From positions 4,774,001 through 4,838,000 of the forward strand of contig NZ_LR134290.1 in NCBI RefSeq assembly GCF_900636545.1: a DNA stretch of 64,000 bases, written 5' to 3'. This stretch comes from Pseudomonas mendocina. Its GTDB lineage: Bacteria > Pseudomonadota > Gammaproteobacteria > Pseudomonadales > Pseudomonadaceae. How positions within the stretch are numbered: position 1 is the first letter of the stretch; each line of letters begins with the position of its first letter. The position numbers and the translations under genes are program-made. The notes under the pieces were generated by a model that saw nothing but the letters and a program-made list of their open reading frames with translations, searched no databases and was not told where the DNA came from. This document shows, piece by piece, positions 55,172 through 64,000 of this stretch.

Positions 55172-57090
55172 GCCAAGCCCCGATTCCCGCCAACGAGCAG
55201 GAGCGCCTGGCGGCCCTGCGCGCTCTGGAACTGCTCGACAGCCCGGCCGAAGCGATGTTCGACCACATCACCGCGCTGGCCGCGCAGATCTGCGAAACCC
55301 CTATCGCCCTGATTTCGCTGATCGACGCCCAGCGCCAGTGGTTCAAGAGCCGAGTCGGCCTGGATGTCGCGCAGACCGAGCGCGAACTGGCCTTCTGCGC
55401 TCATGCGGTGCATGCCGACGCCTGGCTGGAAGTGAGCAACGCCCTGGACGATGCGCGCTTTCGCGACAACCCGCTGGTCACCTCGGAGCCGCATATCCGC
55501 TTCTACGCCGGTGTGCCGCTACACGACGGCAAAGGCCTGGCGCTCGGTACCCTGTGCGTGATCGACCGCCAGCCGCGCCAGCTCGACGACCACCAACGCA
55601 CCCAGTTGCAGCACCTGGCACAACTGACAGGAGAACTATTCGAGCTGCGCCTGCAGGCACGTCGGCAGGCCGAACAAAGCGCCATGCACCAGGCCATGCT
55701 GGACAATGCCGGCAGCGCAGTGCTGGTGCTCGACCCACAGGGTCGCGTACTGCGCGGCAACCCCGAAGCGCAACAGTTGCTGGATTATCCACCCGACGAT
55801 CTGGAAGGGCAGTACCTGCCACGACTGCTGCTTGAAGCAGGCCAATTCGAACGCCTGTGCGCGGCCTCCAACGCCGGGCCGCAGAGCACCGAAGGGCAGA
55901 TGCGCGCCCGCAATGGAAAGAGCCTGCCGGTGCGCCTGAACCTTTCGCCGATCCGTGCGGCGGGCCAGCCGCTGCAGGGCTATCTGCTGGTAGCCAACGA
56001 CCTCAGCCAGCGCGAGGAAGCGCGCCAGCGCCTGCAGCGCATCGCCGCGCAATTGCCCGGCATGGTCTATCAGTATCTGCTGCGCGCCGATGGCAGCAGC
56101 TGCTTTCCCTATGCCAGCGCCGGCATCCATGACATCTATGGCTGCAGCCCCGAAGAGGCCTGCGAAGACGCGCAACCGATCTTCGCCCGCCTGCACCCGG
56201 ACGACGCCCCCGCAGTGCGCAGCGACATCGCCCGCTCGGCGGCGAGCCTGGCCACCTGGCAGCAGGAGTTCCGCGTACTGCATCCACAACGCGGGCTGAT
56301 CTGGGTCGAGGGCCATGCCGCGCCGCAGCGTCTGCCCGATGGCGATACCCTGTGGCACGGTTTCATCAGCGATATCAGCGAGCGCAAGCGCGGCGAGCAG
56401 CTGCAGAACGAGTTCGTCTCCACCGTCAGCCACGAACTGCGCACCCCACTCACGGCCATCGCCGGCTCGCTCGGGCTGATCAACGGCGGCGCCCTCGGCG
56501 AGGTGCCGCAGGCCATGCGCCAGATGCTGGAGATCGCCCAGAGCAACAGCCAGCGCCTGCGCCATCTGATCGACGATCTGCTGGACATGGACAAGCTGGT
56601 CGCCGGCAAGATGAATTTCGATCTGCAGCCGCTGGACTTGCGCCCACTGCTGCAACAGGCGCTGCGCAACAACCAGCCCTATGCCGAGCGCCACCAGGTG
56701 CAACTGCAGCTGTTGGCAAGTGCCGACTGTCAGGTCATGGCCGACGCCCAGCGCCTGGAACAGGTACTGGCCAACCTGCTGTCCAATGCCGCCAAGTTTT
56801 CCGCAGCAGGGCAAACCGTCGAGCTGGCAGCTGGATTCGCGGAGGGCTGGGTGCGCATCAGCGTGCGCGACTACGGCCAAGGCATCGCCGAGGACTTCAA
56901 ACCACGTATCTTTAGCAAGTTCGCCCAGGCCGATGCCGGCGACACGCGCCGCCAGGGTGGCACCGGCCTCGGCCTGGCGATCAGCAAGGAGATCATCGAA
57001 CACATGGGTGGACGTATCGGCTTCGACTCCGTGGAGGGACAAGGCAGCACCTTCTGGCTGGATCTGCCGCAAGTCGGGGTGCAGCCATGA
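55168..57090 (+). CDS. Soluble sensor histidine kinase with GAF and two PAS domains
   Basis: This 640-residue kinase has no membrane segment. The start at 55168 overlaps the previous stop as ATGA and gives MSQAPIPANEQERLAALRAL; the frame upstream to 54907 is a shadow. A GAF domain (about 15-160, ETPIALISLIDAQRQWFKS, SEPHIRFYAGVPL) is followed by PAS domains near 170-285 and 290-405, HisKA with H422 and HATPase_c (RDYGQGI, GGTGLGLAISKEI). Its kinase core is nearly the same as that of the upstream kinase. It lacks a receiver and overlaps the next kinase gene by ATGA. Confidence 0.92.
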   Translation: MSQAPIPANEQERLAALRALELLDSPAEAMFDHITALAAQICETPIALISLIDAQRQWFKSRVGLDVAQTERELAFCAHAVHADAWLEVSNALDDARFRDNPLVTSEPHIRFYAGVPLHDGKGLALGTLCVIDRQPRQLDDHQRTQLQHLAQLTGELFELRLQARRQAEQSAMHQAMLDNAGSAVLVLDPQGRVLRGNPEAQQLLDYPPDDLEGQYLPRLLLEAGQFERLCAASNAGPQSTEGQMRARNGKSLPVRLNLSPIRAAGQPLQGYLLVANDLSQREEARQRLQRIAAQLPGMVYQYLLRADGSSCFPYASAGIHDIYGCSPEEACEDAQPIFARLHPDDAPAVRSDIARSAASLATWQQEFRVLHPQRGLIWVEGHAAPQRLPDGDTLWHGFISDISERKRGEQLQNEFVSTVSHELRTPLTAIAGSLGLINGGALGEVPQAMRQMLEIAQSNSQRLRHLIDDLLDMDKLVAGKMNFDLQPLDLRPLLQQALRNNQPYAERHQVQLQLLASADCQVMADAQRLEQVLANLLSNAAKFSAAGQTVELAAGFAEGWVRISVRDYGQGIAEDFKPRIFSKFAQADAGDTRRQGGTGLGLAISKEIIEHMGGRIGFDSVEGQGSTFWLDLPQVGVQP

Positions 57091-59976
57091 GCGACAACAT
57101 CACGCTGCGCCTGCAACTGCTCGGGCAGCTGTTCAGCCGCAACAATCTGCTGGCCTGGGGCGTGCTGGCACTGGCGCTCGGCACGACGCTGCTGGCCTGG
57201 GACAGCTTGCGCCAGAGTCAGAGCGCGTCCGCCTCACGCCAGCTCGAGCTCCTTGCCGACGAAATCAGCGAGGCCATCATCCAGCGCATGCATAACCAAG
57301 AAAGCATCCTGCTCGGCGCCGCCGCCCTGCTCGATGCCAGCGAAGCGGTCAGTCGCGACGACTGGCGCGCCTACGCACGTCGTCTGAACCTGGAAGAACG
57401 CTACCCGGGCATCCAGGGCCTGGGGTTCAGCCAGGTATTGCCCACCGAACAGCTGCACGCCTTCGAAACCGAGATGCGTGCCGAGGGCTACCCCAACTTC
57501 CGCGTGCGCCCGCTTGGCGAGCGCACGCAGTACAGCGCCATCCGCTATATCGAGCCTTTCGCCGGACGCAACCTGGCCGCATTCGGCTTCGACATGCTGT
57601 CCGAACCCGTGCGCCAGGCCGCCATGCTCAGCGCCGCACGCAGCGGCCAGAGCCGTCTCTCCGGCCGCGTCACGCTGGTGCAGGAAACCCACGGCAAGGT
57701 CCAACCGGGACTGTTGCTGTACACCCCGGTGTACCGGCATGACCAACCGCTGGACACTCCCGAGCAGCGCCTGGCCGCGCTGCGCGGCTTTGCCTACAGC
57801 CCCTACCGCGCGCACGACCTGATGCACGGCATCCTCGGTGCACGCCAACGCGACCTGGAGTTCGAACTCTACGCCGGCCCCGATACGGCCGCCGCCGACC
57901 TGCTCTACAGCAGCGCTGACAACGCCATCGATACGCCTGCCGACACCCAACGAGAGCTGGAACTGTTCGGCCAGCGCTGGTACCTGAATTTTCACTACGC
58001 CCCAGGTTTTCTCGACGCCGCCCACCGCGGCGAGGGCTCACTGCTGGCGTTGGGCGTCTGCATCAGCCTGTTGCTGTTCTTTCTGATCAGCAGCCTGAGC
58101 CTGCGCCGCGAGCAGATACAACAGCTGGCCGAGCGCATCACCGAACAGCTGCACCGCAGCGAAGAGCGCCTTGCACTGGCGCTCAAGGGCGGCAATGACG
58201 GTTGGTGGGACATCGACGTCAAGGCCGGCAGCTTCTTCGCCTCCGCCCACGGCTGGCAGATGCTCGGCTATCCGGAGCAGGGCCCGCCGGGTTTTGCCGA
58301 TGCCCCCTGGGCCTGGGAAAACCTGGTGCACCCGGACGATCTGCCCGCAACGCGCGCCCGTCTGAAACAGGCGCTGTCCGCGGGCGCCAGCAACTTCACC
58401 CTCGACTGCCGCCTGCTGTGCGTCGACGGCAGCGAACTGCCGGTGTTGCTGCGTGGCTATATCCAGCGCGATGCCAAGGGTTATCCGCTGCGCATAACCG
58501 GCACCACCATGGACCAGAGCGAAGCCAAGCGCATCGAGCGCCTGAAGAGCGAATTCGTCTCCACCGTCAGTCATGAGCTGCGCACCCCGCTCACCGCCAT
58601 CGCCGGCTCACTCGGGCTGATCAACGGCGGCGCCCTTGGCCCGGTCCCGGAGAGCATGCGCACCATGCTGAGCATCGCCCAGGCCAACAGCCAGCGCCTC
58701 AGCCACCTGATCAACGACCTGCTGGACATGGACAAGCTGGAGGCCGGCAAGATGCAGTTCGACCTGCAACCCTGCAGCCTTGCCGAGCAGCTGCAGGAAG
58801 CGCTGGACAACAACCAGGCCTACGCCGACCGCAATCAGGTCCAGCTGCGCCTGCTCGACTGCCTGCCGGCTCGCGTGCGGATCGATGCCATGCGTCTGCA
58901 GCAAGTGCTGGCCAACTTCATCTCCAACGCCGTGAAGTACTCACCACCCGGCGCCGAGGTCAAACTGCGTGCCGAGCGCAGCGGCCCGCGGGTGCGCGTC
59001 GAGGTCATCGACCGAGGACCGGGGATCGCCGACGAGTTCCGTCAGCGCATTTTCAGCAAGTTCTCCCAGGCCGATGCCAGCGACAGCCGAAGCAAGGGTG
59101 GCACCGGCCTGGGCCTGGCAATCAGCAAGGAGCTGATCGAGCGTATGGGCGGCCAGATCGGCTTCGACTCGGTCGAAGGCCAGGGGGCCTGTTTCTGGTT
59201 CGAGCTGCCGATGCTGAGCGAAGCCGCCCTGCCCACCTCCGCCGACGGCCGACGTAGCCTGCTGGTGGTCGAAGACGAACCGGACATCGCCAGCATGCTG
59301 CGCCAGTTGCTGGAGGACGCCGGCTACCGCGTGCGCCTGGCCCACAGCCTGGACGAAGCGCGCGCCTGCCTGCGTGAGGAAATGCCCGCGGCCATCAGCC
59401 TCGACCTGCGTCTGCCGGACGGCAACGGCCTGCAACTGGTGCAGGAACTGCGTGCCGATGCGCGCTACCGCGAGCTGCCGATCCTGGTGCTTTCCGCGGC
59501 CTGCGAGGAAGGCCGCCTGGCGCTCGAGGGTGCGCCGGCACTGGACTGGCTAAGCAAGCCGATCGACCCACAGCGCCTGCTCGGCAGCCTCGCCCTGGCC
59601 CTGCAGGACCTGCCGCAGAGCCCGCGCGTGCTGCATGTCGAGGATGATCACGATCTGCGTCTGGTGGTCGCCGAACAGGGCCGCGAGCTGGCCGAATTCG
59701 TACCTGCCGACAGCCTCGCCGAGGCGCGCCGCCTGCTCGCGCAGCAGCCTTTCGATCTTGTTCTGCTCGACCTCGGCCTGCCCGACGGCAACGGCCTGGA
59801 GCTGGTCGACGAACTGCAGCGCCAGCGCCCGGGTCTACCGGTAGCCGTACTCTCGGCCAGCGAGATGGACGGCGGCGAGTTGGCCGGGGTAAGTGCGGCG
59901 CTGGCCAAGTCACGCAACGATGGACAACACTTCCTGCACCTGCTCGATCGTCTATTACCCGCCAAGGAGACCGGTC

Positions 59977-59984
<8 letters not shown>
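57087..59984 (+). CDS. Hybrid sensor histidine kinase: CHASE-PAS-HisKA-HATPase-REC-REC
   Basis: This 965-residue hybrid kinase has TM1 at about 20-40, a periplasmic CHASE domain (about 75-300; GIQGLGFSQVLP, RYIEPFAGRNLAAFGFDM, GLLLYTPVY) and TM2 at about 317-340. A PAS domain (about 360-480) precedes HisKA with H496 and HATPase_c. Two receivers follow: REC1 with D773 (SLDLRLPDGNG, Lys in LSKPI) and REC2 with D895 (LLDLGLPDGNG). In REC2 the conserved Lys is followed by Ser (LAKSR) instead of Pro. CHASE domains bind small ligands outside the membrane. It overlaps the single-receiver gene by 8 bases. Confidence 0.93.
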
Positions 59985-60355
<371 letters not shown>

Positions 60356-60363
<8 letters not shown>

Positions 60364-62032
60364 GCAGGGCAATGCCGTCCCGCAGACCCTGCAGCAACAT
60401 CTGCAACAGCTTGGCCAGCAGTTCGCCGAACGCCTGCGTCAGGAGCTTCCGCAGCTGACGCAGCAGGGCGAACAACTGCGCGAGGCCGGCGACGAGCAAC
60501 GCGGACACCTGCTGCGCGCGCTCCGTGACCAACTGCATCGCCTCGCCGGCAGTGCCGGCACCTTCGGTTTCGACCTGCTCGGACAGCAAGCACGAGAGCT
60601 GGAGCAACAGGCCGAACGCTGGCTGGAACAGCGACAACGCCTGCAGGACGACCTCGGCGAGTTCATCGCGGCGCTGCAACGCCTGGGCAACCAGACCACC
60701 GGCGGCGCAGCAGCGGGAACCACGCAGCAGCAAAAGCAGCAGGCGCCACGCGGAGAAACCGAGACCCGGCTCATCTACATCCTCGAAGCCGAGACGACCG
60801 TGGGCGAGAACATGCGCCTGACCCTGAACAACTTCGGTTATCAGGCCGAGCACTTCAACTCCATCGCCGGTCTCGACGCCGCACTGGAGCAGCAGCTGCC
60901 GGACGCGCTGATCGTCGACATCAATTTGGCCAACGAAGACTGCAACGGCCTGGAATACGCCGCGCGTCTGCAGCAGCGCCTGGAAATCCCCCTGCCGCTG
61001 CTGGTGCTGACCCGCCAGCATGACTTCGCCACGCAGTTGCAGGCGGTGCGCGCCGGTGCGCTGGGCTTCTTCACCAAACCGGTGGACATCCCGCAACTGG
61101 AAAGCCGCCTGGAGCGCTGCTTCGCCCAGCAGAGCGGCGAACCCTACCGGGTGCTGATCGTCGATGACGACCGCGACCTGGCCAGCCGCTACAGCCTGGT
61201 GCTGCGCGACGCCGGGATGCTGGTGGAGATCCTGCAGGACCCTGCACAGATCTTCGAGCATCTGCGCGATTTCAACCCGGAGGTGGTGCTGCTCGATGTC
61301 AACATGCCGGACTGCACCGGCCCCGAGCTGGCGCAGATCATCCGTTGCAACGACGACTGGCTGCGCATCCCGATCATCTACCTGTCGGCGGAGACCGACA
61401 TCGCCAAGCAGATGAACGCGCTGATCAAGGCCGGTGACGATTTCGTCACCAAGCCGATTTCCGACAATGCCCTGGTCGCCGCCGTGTTTTCCCGTGCGCA
61501 GCGTGCCCGCCTGCTGTCCGATGCCCTTTCGCGCGACAGCCTGACCGGTCTGCTCAAGCACGGCGACATCAAGGAACAGGTGGCGATCGAGCTGGAACGC
61601 GCGCTACGCACCGGCGACCGCGCCAGCGTGGTGATGCTGGACATCGATCACTTCAAGCGGGTCAACGACGAACATGGCCACGCGGCCGGCGACAATGTCA
61701 TCCGCGCGCTGGCCAACCTGCTACGCCAGCGTCTGCGCCGAATCGACAGCCTGGGGCGCTATGGTGGCGAGGAGTTTCTTGCAGTACTCCCCGATTGCAC
61801 GCCGCAGCAGGCCAAACAAATCGTCGACGAGATCCGCGAACGCTTCGCCGAGCTGCACTTCATTGCCGATGGTGGCGAATTTTCCTGCACCCTCAGCGCC
61901 GGTGTCGCCGGCACCGACGTGCACAGCCAGGCCGAGCAACTGCGCGAGCGTGCTGACAAGGCGCTATATGCGGCCAAGCATGGCGGCCGCAATCAGGTGC
62001 AGACAGCGGCATCGGAAGAGCATCGCAGTTGA
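60356..62032 (+). CDS. Hpt-REC-REC-GGDEF diguanylate cyclase
   Basis: This 558-residue cytoplasmic protein has four modules. The N-terminal Hpt four-helix domain carries H61 (LHRLAGSAGTFGF). A Gln-rich linker leads to REC1 (about 138-255; D188, Lys in FTKPVD), in which the acidic pair reads LEAE, so the second Asp is Ala. REC2 (about 262-385) is canonical (VDDD, D314 in LLDVNMPD, Lys in VTKPIS). The GGDEF domain has GGEEF at 470-474 and the I-site RRID at 461-464, so it should be an active, product-inhibited cyclase. The layout is like PleD with an added Hpt. It is the last gene of the cluster. Confidence 0.94.
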
Positions 62033-62060
62033 AGCCGCTCCCTCGGGGTGTGGAGCTTGA

Positions 62061-62203
62061 TCGCTCCCGCGCTCTGCGTGGGAGTGCTGTTACAGGCGCT
62101 CTGCGCCTGTGGGACGCGAAGCGTCCCTAAACGGGTTACCACGCCCGAGCGTGGTAACGATCAAAACAACGCCGCTCCCGTAGGAGCGGCTTCAGCCGCG
62201 ATA
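62061..62203. repeat. Array of hairpins / REP cluster downstream of the signalling genes
   Basis: Consecutive perfect or near-perfect stems: an imperfect CTCCCGCGC/GCGTGGGAG (about 62064-62083), ACAGGCGC/GCGCCTGT (62092-62110), GGGACGC/GCGTCCC (62111-62127), GTTACCACGC/GCGTGGTAAC (62135-62158), GCCGCTCC/GGAGCGGC (62171-62190) and the REP core GGAGCGGCTTCAGCCGCG (to 62200). It probably ends transcription of the signalling operon and of cysTW in a factor-dependent way. Confidence 0.8.
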
Positions 62204-62256
62204 GGTCATGAAGGCCGTAGGGATGCCACTCTTCACATCCCAAGCGGCCACCCCGA

Positions 62257-63084
62257 TCACGCCTCGGCGCGTTGCATCAGGCGGCGCTGGCGCCATTCCA
62301 TGAAGGTCTTGAGGAACAGCGTGAGCAGCGCCATGCACGCCAGCAGCCCGGCCGCGGTGAAGGCGGCCGCCGGCTTGTAGTCGTTGTTGAGCTGGTCAAC
62401 CAGCAGCGGCAACGTCAGGGTCTGGTTGATGATGGTGCCAGACACCACCGACACCGCGCCGAATTCGCCCACCGCGCGGGCGTTGGTGACGACGACACCA
62501 TACAGCAGCGCCCACTTGATCTTCGGCAGACTGATGCGGCGGAAGATCTGCCAGCCGCTGGCGCCCAGGCACATCGCGGCGGTTTCCTCATCCTGCCCCT
62601 GCGTCTGCATCACCGGAATCAGGATGCGCGCCACATAGGGCGCGGTGACGAACACGGTGACCATGACGATGCCCGGCCAGGCGAACATCAGCTGCAGGCC
62701 CTGATCGTAGAACCAGCGGCCAATGAAGCTCTCCAGACCGTAGACCACCAGGTAGCAGAGACCGGCCACCACCGGCGACACCGCATAGGGAATGTCGATC
62801 AGGGTGGTCAGCAGCTTGCGCCCACGAAAATCGTAGTGGGTCACGCACCAGGCCAGGCAGATGCCGAAGCACAGGTTCAGCGGCACGGTGATCGCCGCTA
62901 CCAACAGGGTCAGGCCGATGGCGTGGAGCATGTAGTCCTCGCCGAGGTTGCTCCACAGCAGGTCGAGCCCGCCGGCCAGCGCCTTGGTGAAGATCAGCGC
63001 CAGCGGCACCAGCAGAATCAGCGCCACGACCGTCAGACCGAGGATTACCAGCGCCCACTGGCGCCAATCTTGGGGCTTTTTCAT
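62257..63084 (-). CDS. cysW: Sulfate/thiosulfate ABC transporter permease CysW
   Basis: This 275-residue permease starts at 63084 (MKKPQDWRQWALVILGL), overlapping the cysT stop as ATGA with AAGG ahead; an ATG at 63102 is a weaker choice. About six helices are visible, with CysW motifs DIPYAVSPVVAGLCYLV, GEFGAVSVVSGTI and the EAA-type loop EETAAMCLGASGWQIFRRISLPK. It pairs with CysT. The usual downstream cysA (ATPase) is not present; a hairpin array follows. Confidence 0.95.
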   Translation of the reverse strand: MKKPQDWRQWALVILGLTVVALILLVPLALIFTKALAGGLDLLWSNLGEDYMLHAIGLTLLVAAITVPLNLCFGICLAWCVTHYDFRGRKLLTTLIDIPYAVSPVVAGLCYLVVYGLESFIGRWFYDQGLQLMFAWPGIVMVTVFVTAPYVARILIPVMQTQGQDEETAAMCLGASGWQIFRRISLPKIKWALLYGVVVTNARAVGEFGAVSVVSGTIINQTLTLPLLVDQLNNDYKPAAAFTAAGLLACMALLTLFLKTFMEWRQRRLMQRAEA

Positions 63085-63920
63085 CGACCTTGCCGTTGCC
63101 ATGCGAACAGACGCCCCTGCACGACCTGCAGGAGGAACAGAAGAGTCAGCGACGCGAGCAGGATCACCGAAGCGATGGCTGCCGCCGCCGGGTAATTGAA
63201 TTCCTGCAGACGGACGAAAATCATCAGCGAGCTGACTTCCGTCTGGTAGGGGATGTTGCCGGCGATCATGATCACCGCGCCGAACTCACCGAGGCTGCGG
63301 ATGAACGCTTGCGAACCACCGGTGACCAGCGCCGGCGCCAGGGTCGGCAGGATCACCTTGCGGAAGGTCTGCACATGGCTGGCGCCGAGGGTGCGCGCAG
63401 CCTCTTCGTATTCCGAGCCGAGATCCTGCAGCACCGGCTGCACCGTGCGCACCACGAATGGAATGCTGGTGAAGACCATCGCCACCACGATACCGGCGTA
63501 GGCATAGGCCACCTTAAAGCCCAGCCACTGGCCGATCCAGCCGTTGGGCACCAGCAGCGCGGCGAGGGTCAGGCCCGCTACCGAGGTCGGCAGGGCGAAA
63601 GGCAGATCGACCAGCGCATCGACAATGCGCCGGCCAGGGAAATCGTAGCGGGTGATGATCCAGGCCAGCAGCAGGCCGATCACCAGCACCGCTATCGTCG
63701 AGTAGAACGCCGCAGAGATGGTCACCTTATAGGTCTGCACCACGCGCGGGTCGCTGATGGCGAACCAGTACTGGGCCCAGGTCATGTCGCTGACGTACAG
63801 CAGCAGCGCCGACAGCGGCAGCAGGATCACCAGCGAGAGGTACAGCACGCTGACGCCGAAGCTCAGGCCGAAGCCAGGCAGCAGCGGAGTCTGCAGGAAG
63901 AACAGCGTCGGTTTACTCAC
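63081..63920 (-). CDS. cysT: Sulfate/thiosulfate ABC transporter permease CysT
   Basis: This 279-residue permease has about six helices. It appears to start with GTG at 63920 (MSKPTLFFLQTPLLPGFGLS). Family motifs are DLPFALPTSVAGLTLAAL, RSLGEFGAVIMIAGNIP and the EAA loop EYEEAARTLGASHVQTFRKVILPTL. Together with CysW it forms the membrane channel for sulfate/thiosulfate; the binding-protein gene is expected just beyond the right edge. Confidence 0.95.
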   Translation of the reverse strand: MSKPTLFFLQTPLLPGFGLSFGVSVLYLSLVILLPLSALLLYVSDMTWAQYWFAISDPRVVQTYKVTISAAFYSTIAVLVIGLLLAWIITRYDFPGRRIVDALVDLPFALPTSVAGLTLAALLVPNGWIGQWLGFKVAYAYAGIVVAMVFTSIPFVVRTVQPVLQDLGSEYEEAARTLGASHVQTFRKVILPTLAPALVTGGSQAFIRSLGEFGAVIMIAGNIPYQTEVSSLMIFVRLQEFNYPAAAAIASVILLASLTLLFLLQVVQGRLFAWQRQGR

Positions 63921-63946
63921 GAAAAAAGCTCGACTCTACAAATGCA

Positions 63947-63971
63947 GTTGGCCGCCAATAAGGCGGCCAAC
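63947..63971 (-). terminator. Hairpin upstream of cysT
   Basis: GTTGGCCGCC and GGCGGCCAAC form a perfect 10-bp stem with a 5-base loop, 26 bases before the cysT start. The T tract is poor, so it may be a partial terminator or mRNA-stabilising hairpin after the upstream binding-protein gene. Confidence 0.55.
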
Positions 63972-64000
63972 GGACCAGAAACTCAATAGCCCACGACGAA

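Noticed and set aside
63983..64000. Last codons of the sulfate-binding protein gene on the minus strand
   Set aside because: A frame ending FVVGY then TGA is possible, but five codons are too few to identify the gene.

Overview
The window is a high-GC (roughly 65% by eye) gammaproteobacterial chromosome segment that I read as Pseudomonas in the broad sense, most like the mendocina/oleovorans (Ectopseudomonas) group. The reasons are gene order (envC-ctpA-his genes-mutY-yggX-tRNA-Phe ... rml-dctBD-dctPQM, which from memory follows the PA5133-PA5169 order of P. aeruginosa PAO1), Pseudomonas-typical families (DUF2388, OprD, DesA), and dispersed Pseudomonas-style REP and GTAGGGTG repeats. The genus is fairly sure; the species is a guess.

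Layout. 1-13.2 kb is conserved core: envC (5' truncated by the window edge) and ctpA on +, three tandem paralogous periplasmic solute-binding proteins on -, the hisB-hisH-DUF2164-hisA-hisF operon on -, then an FAD oxidoreductase, an AsmA-like protein, mutY and yggX on +. A tRNA-Phe at 13.38 kb is followed by a 9.7 kb accessory block (13.7-23.4 kb): hsdM-hsdS, a YecA/SEC-C protein, an AlbA-type ATP-binding protein with a 7-residue tandem repeat, hsdR and a YgjP-type metallopeptidase. 23.6-27.8 kb holds a polar amino-acid ABC transporter and a methyltransferase; tRNA-Thr follows at 28.1 kb. 28.3-31.7 kb is the dTDP-L-rhamnose operon in the order B-A-C-D. 31.8-38.3 kb is the C4-dicarboxylate system: dctBD, a well-formed sigma-54 promoter, then dctPQM. 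38.5-47.7 kb is a mixed stretch: DUF502 protein, Lrp-type regulator, ACT-like small protein, orphan GspE ATPase, L,D-transpeptidase-like protein, short NfeD protein, DUF2388 protein, OprD porin, diguanylate cyclase and fatty-acid desaturase desA.

47.9-62.0 kb is the most striking part: seven tightly packed same-strand genes that make an apparently self-contained phosphorelay/c-di-GMP module: a GGDEF-EAL protein, a REC-HDOD regulator, three sensor kinases (membrane GAF/4xPAS, soluble GAF/2xPAS, and membrane CHASE/PAS hybrid with two receivers), a stand-alone receiver, and an Hpt-REC-REC-GGDEF protein. Neighbouring genes overlap or lie within a few bases (ATGA or 8-bp overlaps), and the kinase cores look like recent copies of each other. 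A dense hairpin array follows, then cysW and cysT (-) run to the right edge; cysA is not next to cysW.

How the genes work together. The his, rml, dct, ABC-transport and cys groups are ordinary metabolic units. The type I restriction block looks like a modular defence locus placed beside a tRNA. The signalling cluster is the best candidate for an undescribed system: several inputs could converge on one Hpt-bearing PleD-like cyclase, with a phosphodiesterase in the same transcription unit for the reverse reaction.
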